Under the pieces are notes generated by a model. That model did not search any database. It had not been told where the DNA came from and saw only the letters and a program-made list of their open reading frames with translations. From Allium sativum (taxonomy: Eukaryota > Streptophyta > Magnoliopsida > Asparagales > Amaryllidaceae): DNA of 64,000 nucleotides. The translations under genes and the position numbers were made by a program. The DNA lies in NCBI GenBank assembly GCA_030737875.1, contig CM060911.1, positions 52,946,501 through 53,010,500 on the forward strand, in the 5' to 3' direction. Below are positions 24,829-34,466 of this stretch, piece after piece (within the stretch, counting starts at the first letter, position 1; each line of letters begins with the position of its first letter).

Positions 24829-25128
24829 TCAGAATTTCTCAAAGCTCCACTTTGCATTCCATACACCGCCAGGTATTTTTAGCAGTTTGTCCCAATCGCG
24901 AAAAGAGCACTTCATGTTATCCCATTTATTTTTTATTTGGGTTTCTGTGAACTCCAGATTAAAATGGTCGTTCATTGCAGTCGCGACTGTTGAGTAGAAG
25001 TGGCTGACGCCGGTATCGCGTTCGGTTATAAACTCTATGCAAATATCTATAAAAACAGACTCTCGTTCGTCCGTCCAGTTTGCAAATAGCTGAGAAGTAG
25101 CGGTGATAGATGAGGTTGACATCGGCAT
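24829..25128 (-). CDS. Myb/SANT-like DNA-binding protein (copy A)
   Basis: A 99-residue frame begins MPMSTSS and shows the trihelix Myb/SANT pattern: W16 in NWTDERESVFIDICIEF, then helix 2 around FYSTVATAMNDHFN, then the recognition helix QIKNKWDNMKCSFRDWDKLL. It is typical of the Myb-like partner protein of PIF/Harbinger transposons. It ends at a stop shortly after the domain (SFEKF), shorter than usual relatives, which extend further, so it may be truncated. The ATG at 25128 is preceded by an AG acceptor (25131) and a donor GGTATT near 25215, giving a short 5' leader intron as in the copy at 21436. Copy B at 62747-63046 is the same length with a few substitutions. Confidence 0.65.
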   Translation of the reverse strand: MPMSTSSITATSQLFANWTDERESVFIDICIEFITERDTGVSHFYSTVATAMNDHFNLEFTETQIKNKWDNMKCSFRDWDKLLKIPGGVWNAKWSFEKF

Positions 25129-25352
25129 AACTCAAAAAAAAAAAAAAAATAGAAAAAACCGAATAAAATAAATGTTATAGAAATTGAAAAATAAACATAA
25201 CTGTATAAAAAATACCTTTTTTTAAGCTTGAAATGACTCAAAAAATTCGTTTTTGTGGGCTGAAGGGGGGAGAGTTCGGGTTTGGTGAGCGAGAAAGGGG
25301 GGGTGGGGTGAATTTATAGAGCAAGAATGGGTACGTTGGAAAAGTAACATGT

Positions 25353-25374
25353 GGCGTCCGATGCGTCGGACGCC
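25353..25374. promoter_or_regulatory. Near-palindrome upstream of Myb/SANT copy A
   Basis: A 22-bp near-palindrome with half-site GGCGTCCGA and one mismatched pair, 225 bp upstream of the ATG. The same motif occurs upstream of the other two Myb/SANT genes at similar distance. Confidence 0.6.
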
Positions 25375-25503
25375 AATGGTTACTTTTCCAATGTTCAAAG
25401 ATCGTTCTTTCTGGAAAGAGAAAAATCAATGGCGTCCGACACAAAAAACCCAAACATGGCTAATTTTAGCTGCGAACGGGTCCTAAAACATTCACTTGGA
25501 TTG

Positions 25504-25624
25504 CAATCCAACGCCGTTGGATTGTAATACGCGTGGTGGTGTGGAAATAAATCCACACCACCCGTCTGTGCAGTTAAAGCTCCACTGTTAGCTAGTCATA
25601 TCTCCGCTATATCGTGTAGCGGAG
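25504..25624. repeat. Three consecutive perfect hairpins
   Basis: CAATCCAAC/GTTGGATTG (25504-25524, 3-nt loop); GGTGGTGTGGA/TCCACACCACC (25535-25562, 6-nt loop); CTCCGCTA/TAGCGGAG (25602-25624, 7-nt loop). All three recur in the copy at 63440-63563. Function unknown. Confidence 0.85.
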
Positions 25625-26056
25625 TTCTACCACTACGTTATTTTCCAATAGCATTTGAAATAGGGTTTCCACTTTAATTCAGGCTATGTTTCGATATATG
25701 CCATTATTTCGGTTATATTCCGTTATATCAGCTATATCTTTTATAAAAAAATGAATTTAAAAATGATATTTATACATTATAAAAATTTATAAAGTTAGTT
25801 TTTTCATATAATTTTTTAACATATATTTTTTAGAATGTAAAATATTATACTATTCCATTAAATTTAATCAAGTTGTATAAGAGTTTACATTTATTTACAT
25901 ATTCGCTTATGCTTATATTCAAAATTAAGAATGTATCAATTATAATTAAGCTGAATATTAATTATCATTTATATATTTGTAAAATCATTTTTTTAAAATG
26001 GGTAAACCGTCTCGTTAAAAACATATACTAGAAATCAGCGGAAGATCTAAACTGGA

Positions 26057-28226
26057 AAAAAAGCGGGATGCTTTATTGACAACTCATCAATAAAAAGAAT
26101 TAGTAACAGTACAAAATGGCAAGCTTCGTCACAAGTCCTAGCTGCCAAAGCCCATTACAACAAAAAAGAAGGCAAATAATAAACACAGCCAAACAAACAA
26201 GGAAAAGCACAACCGTGAAGACAAGTCAAAATAAATCAGAGGGTGCGTCTATTAACACCCCGTTAATTACACTTCACCCCCCACTAACTAGAAAATAAAA
26301 TATGCACCCCATCATTTGCTCTTCCCACCCCGTTTAATCCAAAAATGCCCTTGTTGCATACTATTTCAACGTCGATTTATTTGAACAATAGCATCTATAT
26401 TAATTAATTATTTATTTACTGTTTAGATTTTTGCAATTTCCGTATACTGCTAAGATACTCGATCTCAAAATGCATAATGATACACATCGTTGATAGTACA
26501 ATTTTTAAATTTTTAATAATTGTTTGATTTTTTTTAATCAATATTTGTAATTTTTATCTTTTTTTTTACAAAGATCATGTACAATGTTGATTTTAAATTA
26601 AATTTTAGTTTGTAATTTAGCATCGAACACCCATATATATAGTTGGAATTATTATTTTTTAATCATTTTGCAACATCAAACAAACTATCTAATTGGCTGT
26701 TAAAGGGCAAACCTGGAAATGAAATTTTAAAATTTTATTCGGGGGGCGAAGAGCAAATAATGGGGTGCGAATAGCCAAACCCTAAATCAGATCTATCTTC
26801 ACCATCCATGGCTACTACAACGAAAAGCACATCAAAAGCAATTAACCTGCATCCAGCGAGTTAATCCCCCATCTCTTCAACATCAATAAGTCCTTAGATT
26901 TCTTCATTCTTCTAGATTTCCTCAGAAGGTAATTGATGTCAAGTTCTAACAAGCCCCATCTTTGAACCTTGTCCCTCCTCATATTTCTGTTCATACGGGA
27001 ATTCCTTTCCAACAAAATGTGGTAAACGGTGGCCACAAAGCCATAAGTAGCATCCTGATTTAAGTCAGCAGTGGCGAACTAGTTCTTCAAATTCCCCAAT
27101 TCGTCCTATGAATATTAATATCGTTAATTTGATTCGCAAGAAGTCTTGTAGTAGGAAAACAATTAGGATCGAAAATCCCATTATGAATGATGTTATTAAC
27201 AAAGAGACTGCCACCTCCAAGCAAGCTCAAACTGTCATATCTAAGAATATTAACCATAGTATTGCTATTCAGTCACGGGTCGAACCATAGCATAGTGTTG
27301 TGGCCATCAACAATACATCTCTTAATACATTGAAGCCCCTTTTGCTTATGCCTAAGGATAGTTTTCCAAGCGCACGAACTATTATTATCCATCTCCATCA
27401 CCAAGAAAATTTTTCCAGTGCAATATATGTAAATCTTCCATCTTTTCCACAAGCTATTTCCGTTAACAAAATGCCAGAGCGGTTTAAGAACAGCAGCAGT
27501 TTTAATGTTTATAAAATTTCTTAGACCTAACCCTCCTTCAGCTTTAGTTGTACAAAAAGTGTCCTATGCAATTTTATGTTTTTTCAGCTCAGATAAAATT
27601 TGTGCACATTTTATTTATCTTGTTAATCGTAGCCTCCGGAATTTGATAAGTTATCTTCCAAAAAAACACCATAAGTGTAATAACTAACCAAATCAGTTCA
27701 ATCTTACTAGCCATGGAGAGGAGCCTGCAGTCCCAACTGTCCATTCTCTTTCAAATCTTGTCTAACAGCTCACCACAATCAAAGAAATGAAGGTATTTAT
27801 AAGAAAGCATGACACCTAGATATTTGACTTGTAGAAACCCTTCCTCATGTCTAATACTTGAAGAACCTGATTTTTGTTGTTCACCCTATTACTAAAGAAC
27901 ACTTCCGATTTTAAACAATAGATTTTGATCCCTGCACAATCTCTCATTTGGTCCAAGATTCTTTTAGTAACCTTCACACCCTCGATCTTTTCTTTACAGA
28001 AGATCATCAAGTCATTAGCATAAATCAAACGCGTAATTTTAGGATCATCTTTATAAGTTGGCCGAAATTGCTTTGATTCCTCAGCTTTACACATCAAAAT
28101 TGAAAAAAAAAACTCCATAGCCACAAGGAAAGATATGGCGATAAGGGGTGCCCTTGCCTTAGGCCACTATTATTATGAATAAAACCTTTTGGAAAGCCTT
28201 GAACCAAGATAGAATAAGTAGGCATC
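26057..28226 (-). pseudogene. L1-type LINE, 3' half (RT C-terminal part and tail)
   Basis: Reading leftward from 28226, the minus strand continues the RT interrupted at 61385: YSILVQGFPKGFI, GLRQGHPLSPYL near 28150, then YANDLMIF near 28020, where most relatives have FADD or YADD, so the second catalytic aspartate is replaced by Asn. A thumb region and a C-terminal zf-RVT-like stretch (near 27280-27700) follow with many stops. The 3' end is not clearly marked; no poly(A) or target duplication was found. A 544-bp MITE is inserted at 26240-26783. A 309-bp open frame remains at 27816-28124. The element is dead, through the altered active site, stops and the nested insertion. Confidence 0.85.
26240..26783. 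mobile_element. MITE, 544 bp, with about 43-bp terminal inverted repeats
   Basis: Left end AGGGTGCGTCTATTAACACC, right end the inverse of AGGGTTTGGCTATTCGCACC; the similarity runs through a CCCCCC block at about 43 bp. Flanked by the 7-bp direct repeat AAATCAG (26233-26239 and 26784-26790). AT-rich interior, no coding capacity. The superfamily is unclear. Confidence 0.8.
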
Positions 28227-29603
28227 TGTAACACCCCACATCCGTTAAGGTCACTCACAAAGGGAATGCCTTAACTTCGGTGGAGAGTTATAGGTAAAAG
28301 ATACAAATAAATTACAAGACAGACAAAATTTAAAAGAGCGGAAAATAGAACTTTACTTTATTGATAAAATAGTTTGTACAATAATTATTTTCCAATGCCA
28401 GGATATCTGTCTTACAAAATAAAGAAGCATAAAAATACATCTATATTCCCCAATGTAGCGTGAGCCAGCCATAGCAATGGAAAAGAGAATCGAAACAAAA
28501 CTTCAACTAACCTTCAGCTTGGAAGGAAAACTGGGCTAAGTTGTAATATTCCCTCCCTGCGAACCCGGGGGGGGGGGGGGGGGATGGAAGACAAGAAAGC
28601 GAAAGAAAACAGAGTCAGACATAAAGTCTAGTAAGTTCAGTAACTTTCAGCATGTGAACAAGTAAAAAGCAACATGGCATGAATTAACTGTATACAAGAC
28701 TACACCATGATGACGGAAATTATAAGGTTAGCACATGATATGATAAGGTAAGATAAACTGGATGCACTTCTATACGTTCTCTGCTTCGCCACTACCTCGT
28801 TATTCTAATTTTATATCCCTGCACCACCTGACTAGTAATCCGTATAAACTGATAAGAACAGACACGTGATCCCAATTCCCACAATTTTGGTTGTTTTAAG
28901 TGTACATCTATCATTTATTACCTAGGTCTAAACTAGGGTTTTATCTCGAGTGCATTCTAGATCCAACCAGGCTTTTCGCTACCCGGAGCTACTGGGGTTT
29001 ATACTACCTATTGAACGATTCTCGGATTTTAGGGTTTACGCGACCTTGGTCCAACTAGGGATTATGCTACCTATTGAACGACGCCCCTAATATATTACAC
29101 ACTACCCAGAGTGGTATATGTTCCTAGACTTTCCCCACATATGTGTCGTGCATCGTTATCGCTGTCTAGATGCACATGTCCTCTATATGTGCGACCCGAG
29201 TCTCGTGGCAGGGCAAATCAAGAAACACGGGACTCGGTCGGGAGCTTTCAGATATCAGCCGATGCAGATGCTAAGGTCTGTTTTTCCAGTGGCTATGGTC
29301 CCACCTGACCCCTCCATTAACTAATGAAAGGCACACCTTGAAAAATGAGAACTATATGCAGGCCCTCTATGCCCCCACTAACCTATGGCCATCCGCACCC
29401 ATAATTAGATAGCAAGTACATGGTCTGTTGGAGTTCTCCGCCTTTCCGCTTCACGTATCTCGATTAACTCAAGATGGTAGGTAGACGATGAGTCGCTATC
29501 ACAAATGCTACTGGTCTCACCGAATCACGCTAGTCCATCCTAGTCTTTAGGTTGCCTTATTGCAACTAAGGCATACCCTTGGTTCTTCTAATGCAGACCT
29601 TAA

Positions 29604-29644
29604 CCTCTGTGAGCCCAGGCGGATCATCTGCAACCTCACAGAGG
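29604..29644 (-). other. 10-bp perfect hairpin in LTR A
   Basis: CCTCTGTGAG (29604-29613) pairs with CTCACAGAGG (29635-29644) around a 21-nt loop. The other LTR copy keeps the stem exactly (35836-35876) while the loop has changed (GCAAC to GCTGT). Confidence 0.8.
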
Positions 29645-29749
29645 GATACCAAGAGTACCCTCACGTCCCCTTGAAGCCACATGCTTCGTAACCCAGTTTG
29701 TTGGAGCCTCTTTTAAGATCAGATGGACGTTCTCTCCTTCTCGTGTTGT

Positions 29750-30300
29750 ACTAAGGTTTACTACTTAGTTCCCTTAACTAAAGTTTACTACTTAGTTCCT
29801 GAATCGTCATTTTCTTAACTAAGGTTTACAACTTAGTCCTCTTAACTAAGGTTTACTACTTAGTTCTTTTTTTTTCTCGTCAAGTTGGATTGGTTAAGTG
29901 TCATTAGTCCATTCAAGTTAACTTAGCCCATTCATTTGTCATGTTAAACTAGTTAAGTGTTTTCAGTATTTCCTGATTGACTTAACCCTACCACAAATCA
30001 AGTTATATTGGTTAAGTATTTTATTATTACTTAACCCCACCCCTTCATCTTGTATTGGTTAAGTGTTCCCTTAGTTAACTTAACCCTAACATCTGTTTAA
30101 TTCACATGTTCTAATGGTTAAGTATTGTCCCTCCATGTTTTAACTTAACCTTGTTCATTTGGCACACCACGATGGCTAAGTGTTCTAAGTTTATTTAACT
30201 CCACCTTCTGGTCTAGTTAAATTGGCTAAGTGTATTTTACTTAACCTCACCCACTTGTCTAGCTTAACTGTTTCTTAGCTTTTAAGTTATTCATTTAAAG
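29750..30300 (-). repeat. Array of short inverted repeats in LTR A
   Basis: Four copies of ACTAAG-8 nt-CTTAGT (first at 29750-29769), then a series of GGTTAAGT ... ACTTAACC pairs with variable spacers up to about 30300. The same array is at 35985-36530. Shorter versions lie in LTR B (37619-37810) and LTR C (46420-46560). Confidence 0.75.
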
Positions 30301-30315
30301 CACCAACCACTCACA

Positions 30316-30501
30316 TTAGACAGATATTGTTGCGGTCACTGGATGTGCCAGTCGGTTCCGGGCAGATTTACACCGCAACTCAGTCTAACCTCGGGTCCTT
30401 TTTGGGCTCAATGCTCTAACCACCCACATTAGATAGGTGTTGTTACGGTTGCTGGATTTGCCGGGCGGTTCCGGGCAGTCTTATACCGTAACTCAATCTA
30501 A
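30316..30501 (-). other. Tandem paired stem-loops in LTR A
   Basis: Stem-loop 1: TTAGAC (30316-30321)/GTCTAA (30383-30388) outer, GTTGCGGT (30329-30336)/ACCGCAAC (30372-30379) inner. Stem-loop 2: TTAGAT (30429-30434)/ATCTAA (30496-30501) outer, GTTACGGT (30442-30449)/ACCGTAAC (30485-30492) inner. All four stems pair perfectly; the substitutions between copies are compensated. The central loop keeps CGGTTCCGGGCAG. Confidence 0.85.
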
Positions 30502-32595
30502 CCTCGGGTTAGGCATATTCGTATTTTCTACAATGTACATATTTCTCATTTAGGACAAATTCTTCTTGTAAATTATTCCTAATTTACTTATGCCATAATT
30601 ACTCTTTTATTGTACATTGTCAACATTTATTATTATGGCCCACTTTCCCTCTAAACCATGTTTATAAGATTATACCAAATTAAGTGTCACTAACCATGGT
30701 TATGCTAAACATGACAATTACATGTAATTTCAAGTTATTAATTAGAATAGACTATAACCTACCTTCCCAAACTTGCTATAACTGTTATGCCCAAAATCAT
30801 TATGCCACATATTTGGCGTTCCAAATAAGTTGTTAAGCCTATTCTAGACTTAATGTTCTCATTTACATTTTTGGCCCAACCTCGATTAAATATCCAATTT
30901 TTCAATTCATGTTAGAACTAGATTTAATATTCTATTTACAATTTATGCCAAAACTAGACTCACATGCCAACTACATGGTTTGCGACCAATTAACAATTTA
31001 CCATTATACGCCCAAGTCCAATATGCATGTAACATTTACTATTATAGCCAATTCATATTTATATCAACATATTTATTATGCCAAATTATATAAATTAAGC
31101 TACGCCCAAATTCCCCCGCCGTAGTGATACATATAATATGATTGCACAAGTTTCTAAGTACTTATGAAATGAAACTAGCAAAAGGATCAGAGGATAAGCA
31201 TGAGAATTTAACATAAAAGAATAGGCATGCGAAAGCGAACCAATTACAAAGATAATGGCTCCAATAAGTTTGATGTACATAACAACGAATAGGAATAAAG
31301 TAGACAAGCTTCAGAATAAATATAAGATCAACATAATTTAGGGAATAGGCATAGGTGATTTAGTCCAACATGATGCCAGTTCGGTGTACAACATGATTTG
31401 TAACCATAGTGTCATGGGCATACGCAACTAACCATACTAGTCAAAGGCAGTTAACCACAATAGTCCTAGGCAATTAACCACAAAATAGTCCTAGGCAATT
31501 AACCACAATAGTCATAGTCATGGTTTCATAGTTATGAATCATGGGCGATTAAACACAATAGTCATGGATAATAGTCTTATAATCATAGGCAGTAATCTCA
31601 TAGTCATGAGTCATAGGTGATTAGCCACAATTATCCTTGTCATAGTCATAGGCAATAGTTTTATGTTCACGGTCTTAGGAATAGGCATATTCTTATGTTC
31701 ACAGTCATAGGCATAGGCATAGTCTGATGTTCACAGTCATAAGCATAGGCTGTTAACAATAGTTTCAACGTCATAATCGAGAATCAGATCCAGAGGCATA
31801 TACAAGCATCGATTCAAACGAAAGGATTAGGCATATTCTTATATTCATTCAATTACATACCACAAATAGTTCTAGACGTTCAAATCTAAAAAGTAACTGA
31901 CTTACATTGATCAGAGAAAGGATAATCAAATAGCTTTGAGATGATTTTGCTAGGATTTGCACGACGTTGCCCGAAGCCGCTGAACTAGCCTTTGATCCTT
32001 TTCTTAAAGCTCTAATCCTGATTTGAATCTCCAATTTGCAACTCCTAGCCATAGTCTTCAAGAAACAGTCTTCGTATTTTATATTACTTTATTTATTTCA
32101 ATTATTCCAGAGGCATCAAAAGGAGAGAATGAAATGGTGTAAAGAGAATGAGGCTAGGAGGCTGCTTATATAGGAATAGGCGGACGAATCTAGACTAAAA
32201 ACGTGACCAGATACATCAGAATGAACCCTGGCTCAGAACTGGGTTCTGGCACCCGGTCGATCCTAGGTCGACCTGGTCCCTGGGAGGTCGACCATTGTGT
32301 CGACCCCCAAGTCGACCTGGTCCTAGGCGGGAAAATTCCCGCCCAGTCTGCGCTGGCGTTTGAATTCAAATTTCGAATTCAAATTTCGAGCTGTTTTCGA
32401 TTCTGAAAATCTCTAAAACTTCGGAGGGTCATATCTCCCTCATACGGACTCCGTTTTTTGAAAACTCGGACTCGTTTCCAAGAAGAATTTTGAGACGAAC
32501 GTAATGGCGCAACCTGTTTCCCTTGATTCTTATATATAATTTAATTCTACCTTGATTTATGGCTTTGACATGTTATAAAAATACGGGGTGTTACA

Positions 32596-34466
32596 TTCTC
32601 CCCCCTTAAAAGGATTTCGTCCCTGAAATCTTCAAGTTAGGAAGAATGTATCCTACCATCCAATCACCCATCTACTCAACCATTCAATCACAGGCATTCA
32701 TTGTCCTTCAAAAGATTTCTAATGCTTTCATGTTCATATGCATAGTGTGTGTATATGTCTTTATCTAAGGAAAAATCAGGCGTTCTACTGATTCAGTTGA
32801 CCTCCTTAATGCGAATTATGTCAGTGTCATGCGTCCAATCATGTATGCAAGCATCCCTCTTTATGTAAATACTACATATGTGCATAGCCATTCATCCATA
32901 TGCAATATCCATATGATAACATATCCAGTTAAATCCGTTAAGCAAATACATATATGCTAATGCAATATGAAAGTGACTGAGTCGTTCTAGCGCCTATGGT
33001 GTGTATATGCATCCACGAGCAACCATTTGCAACCATCAGTCATAACATGTTTCAAATACATGTTTACATCCATTGGCTTCTACCTAAGGATCGATGATAT
33101 GCCCTAGAGGATATACCTTAAAAGCTAGGAGGTATGCATAAAATTCCTAGAAAAAGAGATCAAGATGTACCCTTAAGAAAAAGGTATCCGGTCATCAGTC
33201 TTCTAAGTTGCATCTTCTTGGGCTTCACTTATTCTGTCCCTTATCTAAATAAATCTTCACGACTGCGAAGCTTCTTGATCTTCATTTCCAAAACTGTCGT
33301 TGATCGAATACTGGTTTTTCATTGTCAACTGGGTACATGCGGGAGTCTATCCCACGTTTTAGGGGTAAACTCCTAACCTAATCAAAAACATCTGCGTACT
33401 CATAGACTATCCTAACGGATTGCAAATCGTCGATAAATGCATTAAGCGATTCTAGCTAGCTAAGCCTAACTGATTCTTTACACGGAATCTCGAGGGTATT
33501 TCCAAGGCAAGTCAAAAGTCTAACTACCCTCCTTTCAGAATTACTAGCCAACCAACCCTTGCCTAGAATCAACTCATAGCCCATGGAACCAAAAACATAA
33601 GACTTACGCTTAAACTCAACACTTAATATAGTTATTCTCAAATCCTTACAAACCAAAGGTAAATGGGTCGAACCACCAATTGGATTTGAGACTAAAATGG
33701 GATCTTCTCCTGTACAAGTTCTAAGGTGCAGAGACTCAGCTATGGAAGTAGATATGAACAAATGCGAAGCGCTAAGACCAAAAGAGTACTAACTAGTTGA
33801 TCAAAACGAAAAGCTAAGCTTTTCCAACAGAGACTTTTACTATCCCTTTCAGGTATTCTGGTGGTGAAAGCATACACTAGCCCTTCTGAAAATCATGTCC
33901 CTCGTCCTCGCCCTTGTCCTTAATTATATGTCCTATCATACCATGGAAAAGATACTTCCTCTCGTCTTAGGTTTTATAATTCCTTCTTTCTTCGTGAGTC
34001 GAGTTTATATCCATGAATTTCTCATCCTTGTGTTGAGCTCCCTAGCCAAACTCCCTCATCCTCATCTTTACCATCCCTGTGTAATCATATTGACAAGTTT
34101 CTCAAAAGCCGCCTCCATCGCATGGAAAACCCTTCAAAGCTTGAAAGAAGACTAGCTGCAGGTGAAACTACTATGGCTATAGATGGGAGCCGGGCACTAC
34201 TTTGCCCTTCGATAGGTATCGTAGTCTTATCAAGCCTATGGAACCGTGCTGCGATGAGGTTACCTCCCAGAAAGCCAGGAGCCCCGAAGACTCAAGAAAG
34301 AAGGGGACAAGAATTCAAAGGATCAGAAGATAATGTGTATGGCTTTTGGGGAATATGCCTTTAAAACAAAACTTTTCTTTTGAAAAACACTTCTTTAAAA
34401 ACCGTTTTGAAAATAATTTTTCAAATCTTTTTATCTGATCCGGTAAACTTTAGCTCTGATACCACG
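32596..34466 (-). pseudogene. Internal region of element A: gag and protease remnants only
   Basis: From the primer site leftward there are traces of the gag leader (GGCTTTTGGGGAATATGCC near 34342), gag fragments matching element C around 33900-34150, and a protease fragment at 33456-33761 that parallels residues 360-470 of the element C protein (STSIAESLHL, SNPIGGS, SVEF, LILGKGWL, RRVVRLLT). RT, RNase H, integrase and chromodomain are missing. The last 0.5 kb (32596-33110) is the conserved non-coding 3' region shared with B and C. This element could move only with proteins from elsewhere. Confidence 0.8.
34453..34464 (-). other. Primer binding site of element A
   Basis: TGGTATCAGAGC on the minus strand, 2 nt from the LTR start at 34467 (mutated from TGTAAC to TGCAAC). 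Confidence 0.85.

Larger units (their letters stand above)
24437..25483 (-). mobile_element. PIF/Harbinger-like unit carrying a Myb/SANT gene, no transposase
   Basis: Terminal sequences are GGGTGCGTTC (24437) and the inverse of GGACCCGTTC (ends 25483), 7 of 10 matching, flanked on both sides by TAA, the target size and sequence used by PIF/Harbinger. It carries only the Myb/SANT gene at 24829-25128, so it would be non-autonomous. The terminal inverted repeats are short and imperfect, so the assignment rests mainly on the gene type plus the TAA. Confidence 0.5.
24797..26056. repeat. Large direct repeat, copy A
   Basis: Matches 62711-64000 in order and orientation, from CAATATCCACATTCCGAG to GGAAGATCTA, with scattered substitutions and a few indels in the GCGTCC palindromes. 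Beyond the Harbinger right end, 25625-26056 is AT-rich and non-coding in both copies. Confidence 0.85.
28227..32595 (-). repeat. 3' LTR of element A (4,369 bp)
   Basis: Compared with the 5' LTR it shows many substitutions and small indels, making it the oldest of the three LTR pairs in the block. TATA box (minus CCTATATAAG) at 32165-32174, giving a short U3 of about 0.4 kb and a leader of about 3.9 kb. It contains a G tract (28567-28583), a hairpin at 29604-29644, the AACTAAG/GGTTAAGT inverted-repeat array (29750-30300) and the paired stem-loops at 30316-30501. Small open frames in it are not conserved proteins. Confidence 0.9.

Noticed and set aside
24437..25483. Autonomous PIF/Harbinger transposon
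   Set aside because: No DDE transposase sequence on either strand; only the Myb/SANT gene is present.
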